From positions 1-33,560 of IMG/VR virus record IMGVR_UViG_3300042905_002620: a stretch of DNA of 33,560 nucleotides; one strand, given 5' to 3'. The position numbers and the translations under genes are program-made. The DNA comes from a virus. This document shows, in pieces, positions 8,910 to 17,100 of the stretch. Under the pieces are notes generated by a model that searched no databases, was not told the origin of the DNA, and saw only the letters and a program-made list of their open reading frames with translations. Position 1 is the stretch's first letter, and the number at the start of each line of letters is the position of its first letter.

Positions 8910-9241
8910 TTCGTAACCTGCGGATTAACTGTGATAATGCCTTCAACAAGGCGAGTCGTAACATTTACATTATCAAGTTGCTTCACATCAAACAAATAGC
9001 GACCTGCCTTAATATTAGAGGTTGTCGCAGCGTTTAAACTAAAACTTACGTTTCCATTTGCTGCATTAATAATGGTAACGCTTAAATTTGCGGTTGAACT
9101 TATAGAATAATATGATTTTCGTATTGAAGACGAAAAGGTGAAATTTGTAACGTTGATTGCAACACCATCATCATTGCTCAAGTCTAGATCGTAATTGAAA
9201 TCAGTTCCCTGATCTAGTTCCAGTTCTACAAACTGAGCCAT
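8906..9241 (-). CDS. Beta-rich fibre adaptor-like structural protein
   Basis: A 111-residue beta-rich protein. The N-terminus ([32 protein letters not shown]) and the C-terminus ([12 protein letters not shown]...[17 protein letters not shown]) match the pattern of small proteins found before fibre genes in T4-like marine phages. It resembles the BppU N-terminal (Ig-like) type of baseplate attachment domain. It probably links the giant collagen fibre to the baseplate; this is inferred from position and pattern. It is the first gene of a two-gene unit behind an ATAAATA late motif. It has an AGGA ribosome-binding site and overlaps the fibre start by ATGA. There are no cysteines, signal peptide or membrane segments. 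Confidence 0.65.
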   Translation of the reverse strand: MAQFVELELDQGTDFNYDLDLSNDDGVAINVTNFTFSSSIRKSYYSISSTANLSVTIINAANGNVSFSLNAATTSNIKAGRYLFDVKQLDNVNVTTRLVEGIITVNPQVTK

Positions 9242-9274
9242 TTATAAATTCCTAAACCGTATGATTATAATTTG

Positions 9275-9281
9275 TATTTAT
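9275..9281 (-). promoter_or_regulatory. Late promoter motif ATAAATA before the giant fibre operon
   Basis: The minus strand reads aATAAATAc 34 bases before the adaptor gene, in the short AT-rich gap after the enzyme operon. It matches the NATAAATA late consensus. It separates the two-gene fibre unit (adaptor plus giant fibre) from the upstream enzyme genes. Confidence 0.6.
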
Positions 9282-9293
9282 TAATTTCTGTGT

Positions 9294-9824
9294 TTATGTT
9301 ATTGGTTCAACATAAACAACAGCAAGTTTTCCTGTTGTGGAAATGATAACATCTTTTTCTTCGTTAAAGGAAACGCAGAACACTTTTTTATCAGTATAGA
9401 GTCTTCCATCTACAGTATAACTCGAACCGTAAAAAACAAGGTGAGAGTTAGATTTCACCGTTTTTGTTATTGTATCGTTAGTGAATTTATGGACTGTAGT
9501 GGTGAATGGAATCGGTTCTTCGGTGTGAAAGTCGTGTAGATCGACTCTTAAAAATCGAGTCGATGGAGTAACAGTGAATTCTACAGGAACACCATATTTC
9601 CAAGAATCAATATAATTTGTTATTTCAGATTCTGGATAAGGAGATTCGATTAATTGCGCGATTTCTCCTTGATATTGAATTGTAACCGACCCTTCGATAA
9701 GAAAATAATGATATTTGGGAAATAGTTGTTGATTTAACACCCCATCGTCGAACATAATGTTGCAGCCGCCGATATAACGACACTCGCTACCGTCGAACAG
9801 CCTAGCATTAATTCTTGGTTCCAT
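9294..9824 (-). CDS. Beta-rich protein of unknown function, last gene of enzyme operon
   Basis: A 176-residue protein that I do not recognise. It is predicted to be mostly beta strand. It begins MEPRINARLFDGSECRYIGG. A central segment YHYFLIEGSVTIQYQGE resembles a cupin-like strand pair, but no clear His metal cluster is visible; HDFH occurs near residue 117. There is no signal peptide or membrane helix. Its start overlaps the end of the GlcNAc-transferase-like gene by one base (TAATG), so the two are probably translated together. It could be a small cupin-type accessory protein of the modification pathway or a structural protein; the sequence does not decide. Confidence 0.6.
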   Translation of the reverse strand: MEPRINARLFDGSECRYIGGCNIMFDDGVLNQQLFPKYHYFLIEGSVTIQYQGEIAQLIESPYPESEITNYIDSWKYGVPVEFTVTPSTRFLRVDLHDFHTEEPIPFTTTVHKFTNDTITKTVKSNSHLVFYGSSYTVDGRLYTDKKVFCVSFNEEKDVIISTTGKLAVVYVEPIT

Positions 9825-10786
9825 TAATCACTCCTATCAGGTATCTCCCAGTCGTTAACGACGCCAGGATATGAGGAAATGCTTCTCGAGATTGCTCTTT
9901 CCTCTAATTTTCTATTTATATAATCAACTCCAGTAATTTTTCGATATTCTTCCAGTTTATCTTCAGGAATGGAGTAAATATAATCAACTAATTCTTTTTG
10001 AGAACGAGAAATCTTTCTTTGAAGTTCTTCTTGTGTCGAAACAGCATTAATTGTTTGTTTTGTTTCATGCTGATTAGATCGCAGATAATGATAAACTTTA
10101 ATTTTTCTATGATGGAAGATTCTATACCCACCTAGAAAGGTATCGAGAGACATAATCTGTTCTTCGCCCTCGAAGAAAATTTTAGTGTTATATCCAACAT
10201 CTTTAATCCATTTAACAGGAGCAAAGAAGTTTCCTGCGCATATATGAATAGATGGAGTTACAACATTTGTAGCGGGAATCCAAGGACCATGAGCGTGAAG
10301 ACGAAGATTTTTATCAAATTGAAAATATCCTAGTTTAACTGTAATATCATTTGTCATTTTGTGAAGAGTGATTCTATCGCCGTCTAAATCGTAATTTTTG
10401 GTTCCAGCAGTCAAAACAACTTTATCAAAATTTGCAACTTGACATGCTTGATTATAATCTAAAACTAACTGATGATCCCAATCTTTATCAAAAATCATAT
10501 GAGAATCAATTTGATATTGAAATTCTTCATCGTATATTTGACATGAATTGATGTAGCGAGCCCACACAACTCCATCAGAATATTGCGGATCGATTCTTTT
10601 ATATCGAATTTTTCTATTTTGTAACAGTTCTGGTTTTTTAGTTAATAAACTATCCTCAAGCCTAGTTTGCTCGAAAATGCCGTAGGTTATTTCATTTCTA
10701 CCAGACTCTGTTTCAAGTAGACTTTCAATTGTTGGCAATAAAAGTCTATCTCTATATGAGCATAAATTTACAAATATCTTTTTCAT
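9824..10786 (-). CDS. GT60/PF11397-like GlcNAc transferase
   Basis: A 320-residue protein with the layout of the GlcNAc-transferase family PF11397 (CAZy GT60): FVNLCSYRDRLLLPTIESLL at 5-24 (SYRD at 10-13), YGIFEQ at 35-40, DGVVWARY at 71-78, and YQIDSHMIFDKDWD at 91-104. D94-S-H96 stands in for the DxD metal site, as in this family. ICAGNFFAP, FFEGEEQIMSLDTFLGGY and HYLRS come later, again in family order. The founding member, Dictyostelium Skp1 GnT1, attaches GlcNAc to hydroxyproline; other members act on other acceptors. Here it is encoded in one operon with a 2OG oxygenase and beside collagen-like fibres, which suggests a protein acceptor. That is inference. It starts inside the previous gene (ATGA overlap). 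Confidence 0.8.
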   Translation of the reverse strand: MKKIFVNLCSYRDRLLLPTIESLLETESGRNEITYGIFEQTRLEDSLLTKKPELLQNRKIRYKRIDPQYSDGVVWARYINSCQIYDEEFQYQIDSHMIFDKDWDHQLVLDYNQACQVANFDKVVLTAGTKNYDLDGDRITLHKMTNDITVKLGYFQFDKNLRLHAHGPWIPATNVVTPSIHICAGNFFAPVKWIKDVGYNTKIFFEGEEQIMSLDTFLGGYRIFHHRKIKVYHYLRSNQHETKQTINAVSTQEELQRKISRSQKELVDYIYSIPEDKLEEYRKITGVDYINRKLEERAISRSISSYPGVVNDWEIPDRSD

Positions 10787-11532
10787 TCTTTATAATTTTT
10801 TCTTATAGAAAACTTTTTACGAATCATATAATATTTTCTATAGAAATTTAATTCATTAAACCATTTGACGCAGTGATCGTAATCATTCTTCACATCAGTT
10901 ATTGGTCCATAACTTGCCTTGATATTTTTGCTCGTTATGAAAGGAATAAAATGAATTAGAGGATCACCAGCATTAATAGTTATCTCACACTTTCTTCTTG
11001 GGCTGCAAATAAAGTTAATCGTCGTGAATCCATTGTAATCTACAATTCCAGGATACATGTACAAATCTTCGAAGAAATTATTATGATAGATTGCTGGCAG
11101 TAAGAGACCTGAGATGTTTCCCTTTCCATGAACTTTCCACGGTCCACCAAAATTGAAAACGACTAGAGGAATATCGTCATATACTTTAAACGCACCATCA
11201 ATTATGGTAGGATCCATAGGTTTTGGTTGCATAAATGGAGTGTGTCTTCGTTTTTGCTGATCCTCTCCTTTAGACCCAGTAAAAGCAACAACACCTGCTT
11301 TATTTGCTTTGATGTGAAAGTTGCTCCATGCTGGAATGATATAACCATGTCGAGCATAATCATACATTCCAGGGCATTGAGGGAAATTATATTTTTCGTA
11401 CTTCGCTTCTTGATATGTTTTAAGTGGCTTCAATTCTTTTGCAAGAATTGGTGGATAATGGTTATACGCAGCCTTTGTAGAGTCAAGAAATTGAATATCA
11501 TCTTGTTCTTTTTTAAAGAAATCGAAAATCAT
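10783..11532 (-). CDS. Unknown protein, related to its upstream neighbour
   Basis: A 249-residue soluble protein of unknown function. Two segments align by eye with the preceding gene product: CPGMYDYARHGYIIPAWSNF at 53-72, then HIKAN, against CLPLLDAMSYGFTIPLCGDV, then HIRTN; and ITINAGDPLIHFIPF against HIPAGTPLVTVIPI. Between them lies a beta-rich region with GNISGLLLPAIYHNN. The two look like diverged paralogues with a cupin- or jelly-roll-like core. The C-terminus is basic (YMIRKKFSIRKNYKE). It overlaps its neighbours by 4 bases on each side, so it is translationally coupled to the GT60-like transferase downstream. A role in making or delivering the modification is possible but not shown. 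Confidence 0.65.
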   Translation of the reverse strand: MIFDFFKKEQDDIQFLDSTKAAYNHYPPILAKELKPLKTYQEAKYEKYNFPQCPGMYDYARHGYIIPAWSNFHIKANKAGVVAFTGSKGEDQQKRRHTPFMQPKPMDPTIIDGAFKVYDDIPLVVFNFGGPWKVHGKGNISGLLLPAIYHNNFFEDLYMYPGIVDYNGFTTINFICSPRRKCEITINAGDPLIHFIPFITSKNIKASYGPITDVKNDYDHCVKWFNELNFYRKYYMIRKKFSIRKNYKE

Positions 11533-12269
11533 TTTTTCTCCCTCAATTCATAAGTATAATGATGAGTTCTAATATTTTGTATTCGCTGCGTTTTATTGAT
11601 TTGATTAAATTCTTTTTTTGTAATTTTTCTAACGTTTGGTTTTTTATCAAAGGCATGACGTTTAATTGGAATGACAGTTACCAAAGGCGTGCCTGCTGGA
11701 ATATGCTCATCTGCATCAAACACATTCCAAAGAGCAGGAAAATTGACTTCTTTAGGATAATGATCAGTATCTACCATAGCACTTAAACAAGTGAATGGTG
11801 TGTTATGGTGATTTAACGGATTTAGGAACAACGCTGACCAACCTGGTGCTGTTTTTACGACCCAATAGTTTATAAACTTTAAAGGGTTTCCATGATTCGG
11901 TTTTATCGCGCTTGGTCCACCAACCTGATCTGCTACATGATATTCGCAAACGTTTAATCCAAGAGGATTTGTAATTTCAAATTGACTATTATTGTGATTA
12001 GTTCTAATATGAACATCACCACAAAGTGGAATTGTAAATCCGTATGACATTGCGTCCAATAGTGGTAAACATCGTTTTGCGGTCATTGTACGATTGCCAA
12101 ATGTATCTCTGTTATCTTCTTCGCCATAAATTGGTGGAAGATCTTTGAACCACTCAGGTAAATGTTTAACTGCTGGTTTTGGTTCTGGTATTACACCTAC
12201 TAAATCTGGATGACAATAAAATTCAATAATATCATTTTTCCAGAATTTAAGTTTCTTCAAATTTACCAT
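11529..12269 (-). CDS. Unknown protein, DUF6065-like, paired with downstream paralogue
   Basis: A protein of about 246 residues from the chosen start. It opens with IIEFYCHPDLVGVIPEPKPA and KHLPEWFKDLPP, a pattern I associate loosely with DUF6065-like phage proteins; I am not sure of that family name. It then has CLPLLDAMSYGFTIP with DVHIRTN, a beta-rich centre (APGWSALFLNPLNHHNTPF), and IPAGTPLVTVIPIKRH. I chose the ATG at 12269 because it overlaps the oxygenase stop by 7 bases and has GGGA upstream. An ATG at 12293 would add 8 residues but has no visible ribosome-binding site. Scattered His and Cys residues could bind metal, but no defined catalytic motif is visible. It is coupled to a 2OG oxygenase and a GT60-like transferase. 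Confidence 0.65.
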   Translation of the reverse strand: MVNLKKLKFWKNDIIEFYCHPDLVGVIPEPKPAVKHLPEWFKDLPPIYGEEDNRDTFGNRTMTAKRCLPLLDAMSYGFTIPLCGDVHIRTNHNNSQFEITNPLGLNVCEYHVADQVGGPSAIKPNHGNPLKFINYWVVKTAPGWSALFLNPLNHHNTPFTCLSAMVDTDHYPKEVNFPALWNVFDADEHIPAGTPLVTVIPIKRHAFDKKPNVRKITKKEFNQINKTQRIQNIRTHHYTYELREKK

Positions 12270-12865
12270 GAATTTTTTCCCATCACCCAACATACTAATG
12301 ATTTTCGAATACCGCTGGTGACAGGTCTGACACGATGGGGCATATAAGAAGCAAAAAATACAATATCACCAGCGTTTGGTTTTAAAACCACAGGATCATC
12401 AACACGACCATTCATAACACACTCGAACTCACCACCCTCATACTTCGAAGGATCCGTCAACAGGATAGTTGCGCTAATTTTTCTTTCATATGGAGTGCTG
12501 AGATTACTTGCATCAACATGCCAATCATAATGCTGTTTATCTTTTGCATTATATTTGGTATATTGGAAATTGTCGAATGAGTCGACATCAAACATGAAGT
12601 GATCATAGTTAATGGATGAAACAACGTTAGAGAATTTGGAATATAACCAATCCGAGTTCTGATCATGATACAACCACATGATCTCGCTATTTCTAACGTT
12701 TTTATCGACTTTCCCAGATTTATGTTCGCTGCCAACAGCACCCCTTTGAAATTTTTGCAAATCTTCAAAGTCAAGAATTCGTTCTACTTCATCTGGCGTG
12801 AAAACTTGGCTTGCAACACAAAAACGATTAAGGATTCTAGAATATTGTTGCACAGGATATGGCAT
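12263..12865 (-). CDS. 2OG-Fe(II) oxygenase, PKHD/prolyl-hydroxylase type
   Basis: A 200-residue oxygenase that should couple 2-oxoglutarate decarboxylation to hydroxylation of a substrate. The iron triad is complete: H116-x-D118 in DWHVDAS and distal H177 in MPHRVRPV. R187 in GIRKSLVCW is the 2-oxoglutarate binder. RKISATILLTDPSKYEGGEF at 128-147, the GDIVFF strand and HRVRPVT are characteristic of the PKHD/PiuC-type Fe2OG family, common in marine T4-like phages. The substrate is unknown; proline in fibre proteins is the inferred candidate. It is the first gene of a five-gene overlapping operon. A strong GAGG site lies 6 bases before the ATG. A sigma70-like promoter, rather than the late motif, lies upstream. 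Confidence 0.88.
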   Translation of the reverse strand: MPYPVQQYSRILNRFCVASQVFTPDEVERILDFEDLQKFQRGAVGSEHKSGKVDKNVRNSEIMWLYHDQNSDWLYSKFSNVVSSINYDHFMFDVDSFDNFQYTKYNAKDKQHYDWHVDASNLSTPYERKISATILLTDPSKYEGGEFECVMNGRVDDPVVLKPNAGDIVFFASYMPHRVRPVTSGIRKSLVCWVMGKNSW

Positions 12866-12888
12866 AAAAACCTCAATAATAAAAAATA

Positions 12889-12917
12889 ATTATATTATAC
12901 TTTTCTTACAAAATCAA
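12889..12917 (-). promoter_or_regulatory. Candidate sigma70-like promoter before the 2OG oxygenase
   Basis: On the minus strand TTGATT (12917-12912) is followed after 17 bases by a perfect TATAAT (12894-12889), 24 bases before the oxygenase start. No TATAAATA or CTAAATA late motif is present in this 60-base gap. The gap is very AT-rich, so a chance match is possible. Confidence 0.4.
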
Positions 12918-12925
12918 TATTTCAA

Positions 12926-14098
12926 TTATTCAATATCTACTATAATTTGTCCACCTGGAGGGACCGCCACTGGATAGTTAGCGTTGTCTGGGAAAGACCA
13001 ATAAACAACTTCTGTTGCACCAATTGTTGGTGCAACCTGACCAACACCATCAACAACATTTCCTCCAGGGAAGTAAACGCCAAGAACAGTGGCTGGTGTT
13101 CCTGGGTTTCCTGGAACGTAAACGTTTGCTGGTCTGTTTGCTTCTGGTTGATTTGCAATTGGGTACACCACATTATAATTGGTTGCCCATGCAGTTGCAG
13201 GGCGAGAAGCCTCTGGTCTATTTGCAATTGGATAAACTACGTTATAGTTAGTTGTCCAAGCAGTTATAGGTCTAGATGCTTCTGGTTGATTTGCAATTGG
13301 ATATGCAATGTTATAGTTTGTGTTGTAATTAATATTCCAAGCAGAAACTGGTTGATTGGCGATAGGATAATCAACATAAACGTTATAGTTTGTGGTGTAG
13401 TTAATATTCCATGCAGACGGATTTCCTGGTGTCGTAGTACATTGATATTCAACATAATACACAAATTGCTTATATTCAACACCTTGAGTAAATCCAACAT
13501 ACACGGTAGATGGTGATGGACATCCACTACCACCACCTACACCAAAGTTTTGGTATAAGAAGTTGGCTTGATTTTGTTTTGTTTGATTGTTGAACAGATC
13601 GTACAAATAAACAGAAACAGAATTAAAGTTGCTTGATGGTGGATTATTTGCGTTTACAGGGCGACCAGTTTCAGGCTGATTTGCAACTGGATAATCAACG
13701 TAAACATTATAATTCGTATTCCATGCACTGGCTGGTCGACCAGATTCTGGTTGATTAGCAATTGGGTACGCGATGTTATAATTGGTATTATACAAAATAG
13801 TATATGCAGTCGCTGGTTGGTTTGCGATTGGATACGCTACGTTATAGTTTGTATTATACAGAATCGTGAACGTTGTTCCTGGCTGATTTGCGATTGGATA
13901 AACAACGTTGTAATTGGTGTTATAATTGATGCTATAGACTGTTGCGACAGCATCATTTCCTGAACCTGCACGTCCTCGAACTGTGGCTCTATAACGACCA
14001 TAAGGAATTGTGGTGCTTGATGGGCTATTAAACGTCTGAGATCTTGGTCTAGACGATAACGGGATCCATGTTTTATTTAAATCTGGAGTCTTTGCCAT
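12926..14098 (-). CDS. YNTNYN/YPIANQP repeat protein, probable virion structural protein
   Basis: A 390-residue protein of no family I recognise. The N-terminal 50 residues (WIPLSSRPRSQTF, then IPYGRYRATVRGRAG) look like a small beta domain of phage fibre proteins. Eight repeats of about 20-24 residues follow in two groups (about 57-148 and 229-324), each built as TNYN(V/I)-xYP(I/V)AN(Q/R)P, some extended by E-x-x-RP-x-x-A-W. Between the groups, at about 157-222, lies a different segment with two cysteines (C193, C220). The C-terminus (TEVVYWSFPDNANYPVAVPPGG) is beta-rich. It has its own perfect TATAAATA and lies among fibre genes, so a secreted or virion-surface role is likely. Asn/Tyr richness suggests a beta-solenoid or fibrous fold. 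Confidence 0.65.
   Translation of the reverse strand: MAKTPDLNKTWIPLSSRPRSQTFNSPSSTTIPYGRYRATVRGRAGSGNDAVATVYSINYNTNYNVVYPIANQPGTTFTILYNTNYNVAYPIANQPATAYTILYNTNYNIAYPIANQPESGRPASAWNTNYNVYVDYPVANQPETGRPVNANNPPSSNFNSVSVYLYDLFNNQTKQNQANFLYQNFGVGGGSGCPSPSTVYVGFTQGVEYKQFVYYVEYQCTTTPGNPSAWNINYTTNYNVYVDYPIANQPVSAWNINYNTNYNIAYPIANQPEASRPITAWTTNYNVVYPIANRPEASRPATAWATNYNVVYPIANQPEANRPANVYVPGNPGTPATVLGVYFPGGNVVDGVGQVAPTIGATEVVYWSFPDNANYPVAVPPGGQIIVDIE
13100..13930 (-). repeat. Tandem repeats encoding TNYNVxYPIANQP units
   Basis: Eight in-frame copies of a 60-72 base unit lie in two blocks (about 13655-13930 and 13125-13412). The core GTTTATCCAATCGCAAATCA and its variants recur with synonymous changes. 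They all lie within the 390-aa gene and keep its frame, so they are protein repeats, not a CRISPR or a site array. Confidence 0.75.
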
Positions 14099-14126
14099 TG
14101 GCTACTCACACACGAAAGAGTAATAG

Positions 14127-14134
14127 TATTTATA
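14127..14134 (-). promoter_or_regulatory. Perfect late promoter TATAAATA before the YNTNYN-repeat gene
   Basis: The minus strand reads TATAAATA, the exact T4 late consensus, 29 bases before the ATG of the 390-aa gene in a 49-base gap. It gives that gene its own late transcript. Confidence 0.7.
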
Positions 14135-14147
14135 AATGCTCTAAAAG

Positions 14148-17100
14148 TCAATTATTTGCATTATTTTCTAATTGCTGAACTCTGAGAGTCAATTCTTGAA
14201 CTGCCTTCACAAGAGGAGCCACAATTTGAGCATAATTGATCGCTTGAGGTTGTAAACCTCTCGAGTGATCATCGACGTCAATGTAAGCCTGAGAAACAAA
14301 TCTTTGATCTGGGAAATCTTCAGCAATAAATCCGACTTCGTCTTTTTCGTCTGCCTTTAATTTGTATTTTACAGGTTGTAAAGAATTGACCCAATCTAAT
14401 CCAATATCGATCGGCTCAACATCTTTCTTAAATCGCAACGAGGACGATTTTTGCTTAATGTATCCACCTGATGTAACTACCAAATCAGTTCCAGTTCCTG
14501 TTCCAAGTGCTGGAGCATATATTTGACGATCATTTTCGAATGCTGCGATTGGTAGTCCATTACTATCATAGAAATAAGCAGCGTATGCACCCGAACTCTG
14601 ATTATTACCAGAAACTGCTAGTCTTTGACCCGCTTGTGGTGCAATGCCAATACCCGTAAATGATCCGTCATCTCTGACAACACTGTCACCGACTGTAGAT
14701 GATGCGGTGAATCTAGCAAGATAATTTGTAGTTCCAGATCCACCAACTTTAGTATTTGCTGCAGCGTATGCATTTAATGCAGCAGCAGAAACATTAATAC
14801 CAGTACTTGTCAATACAGTTGCTGCATTAATGGTTGTTGCATTCAACGTTGCAGTATTGATTGAAACTGAAATATTTGCATTACCAACAACATGAAGATT
14901 TGCAGTTGGGAGTTTAATTCCGATTCCAAGTTCATAATTGTTATTCGCAGACATGTAAATGCCGCGAGTAGAATCGGTGATATAATGCTGACCACTACTA
15001 TGAAAATCGCCCATGGTAATGAAGTTTTGAACATTCGATGTATTAGCATACATCGTGTCTAAACCAGATCCACCTGCGCCTGTTCTATCTAAGAAAAAGT
15101 TTCCGATAGAGGAGACTTGTTTTGTGACATTAGCAGAATTACCAAATTTAGCAAATGGTCCACCAAGATTGGTGTAGATCCAGTTTCCTTTAAAGGTGAT
15201 GCTATTACTTGGTCTTGATCCAGAAACTCCAACACCAGAGAAATCAAAAATTGGAACGGTGTCGTTTTCAAAGTAGTTTCCGTCAACAACAAGTCCAGAA
15301 CATGCATGTAGTTGGAATGCAGAATTAGTTGTTAATCCTTCAATATCACAATTAACGATTCTTAGATTATTAACATCATAAGCACCATCCAAGACTCTCA
15401 TGAACGTATCTGTATTATTGATCATGCAAGAATCAATAATCATATCAAAAATACCCTTTGATCTAATTACTGGGTATGTTGAATTTTTATACGGTGCAGA
15501 GAATCTACACTGGAAGAAGTGTATTGATTGGATATATGATGAGTGATCGATTAAACGAACACCATCGAACCAGCAACGATTAAATTTAACTCGGAGGTAT
15601 TTCGAATCAAGAATTGCCGCAGGTGTTCCTACAGCATCTCCAGGATTATCTGCTTCGAAGTGCACATTTTCAAAAATAATTGTACCAGTTACATTTGTTC
15701 CAGCAATTGAAGATGTGAATAGCGGTCCTGTGCGAGTTGCTTCACCATCATCATCAAGAACGAATCCTGCACAATCACCCAATCCCATGATTGTAAAGTA
15801 ATTGATGTAACGGCTGCTGCCTGCATCAAGTGGAGCGTCAATTGGTCTATCAATAAACAATTGTCTTTGATCGACTCTATGCTTTCCAGTCAAAACAAGT
15901 GTTGGCCACTGATATGTTTTTGGTACTGCAACACCAGAATTTGGATTGTAATTATAAGCAGCAACTTGTCGGCAGAAGTTAAGTGCCTTTTGAATTGCTG
16001 CTGTATCGTCGGTTACACCATCACCAACAGCACCAAAGTCACCAACACTTACATATTCTCTTAATCTGCTTTCAAATGTTCTGTTAGTTGAAGTTGCGCT
16101 ATTGGAAATAGCACCAGCAATTCCTGGGCTCCAATCAGAGTAACTATTCTGACTATAGATGATTGTTGCGCCGAGATTCGTAGTATTTGCATTAAATGCA
16201 ATATTTGAACGCTTATTCGTTGTATTTGCTGTTACACTAATATTAATTGTAGCAGTATTATTAAAGTTTACGTTTGAATTGGCATATACTAGTGAGTTAT
16301 TTGCATACACAGCAACAAGATTTGCCGCTTCTGCGCCACTTGCACTATTTGCTGCGGCATATGCAGCATTAGCGGTGTCGCGAGCGGTGTTGGCTTGACC
16401 ATATGCATTATTGCCAGTAGTGCGTGCTGTATTGGCTTGGTCGCGCGCAGAATTTGCTTGATCGTAAGCCGCAGCACCACCACCAGTCGCCGTAAATGCA
16501 ATGTTTGCATTACCATTTCCAGAATCAGTGACCGAAACTGTAACTGTTGAGGTGTTGACGAAATTTAATTGCTTTTCAGATAAAATTCCTTGATTATTTT
16601 GCGAAACGCGAACAGTATCTTTTCCAGTATTTGCGGATTCATATGCATTGTTTGCTTGATTTCTTGCATTATTTGCTTGAGTGTATGCAGTATTCGCTTG
16701 ATCTCGAGCACTGTTTGCTTGATTGTATGCATTAGCAACACCAGCACCCCCAGCAGCATTTGCAGCTGCATATGCGTTATTGGCTTGAGTATATGCATCA
16801 GCTGCCTGAGCGGAAACATTGATTCCACTTGCAGTAAGTAGATTTGCTACATTCAGTTTACTAATTCTAACTTCATCGGCATTCGATGAGATGCTTGCGC
16901 CACCAATATAAATGGTGCTATTGCTCAACCATAGATCATTAAATCTGAAATCATTGGCACCAATGTTGTAAGTTACATTCAAATTTGGAACGATGTTTTG
17001 AGTAATGAGTGTTGCTGCAATGTTCAAATTGCCAGTCATAGTGTCGCCAGCTTTCAACACTCTATTATTCGCTGCTCCATATGCATCGTTGGCTGTTGTT

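Noticed and set aside
9242-9293. Possible rho-independent terminator between the enzyme operon and the fibre operon
   Set aside because: I see no stem with a following T run on the minus strand. The same holds for the gaps at 14099-14147, 12866-12925 and 3690-3719.
12270-12293. Alternative upstream ATG (12293) for the unknown protein after the oxygenase
   Set aside because: It would overlap the oxygenase by 31 bases and has no ribosome-binding site. The ATG at 12269 has a short overlap and GGGA upstream. The 12293 start cannot be fully excluded.
12947-13516. Plus-strand 189-residue frame
   Set aside because: Antisense of the YPIANQP repeats. It mirrors their periodicity and has no independent support.
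15861-16064. Plus-strand 67-residue frame in the beta-helix region
   Set aside because: It lies fully antisense to the 1179-aa fibre, without start signals or a recognisable product.
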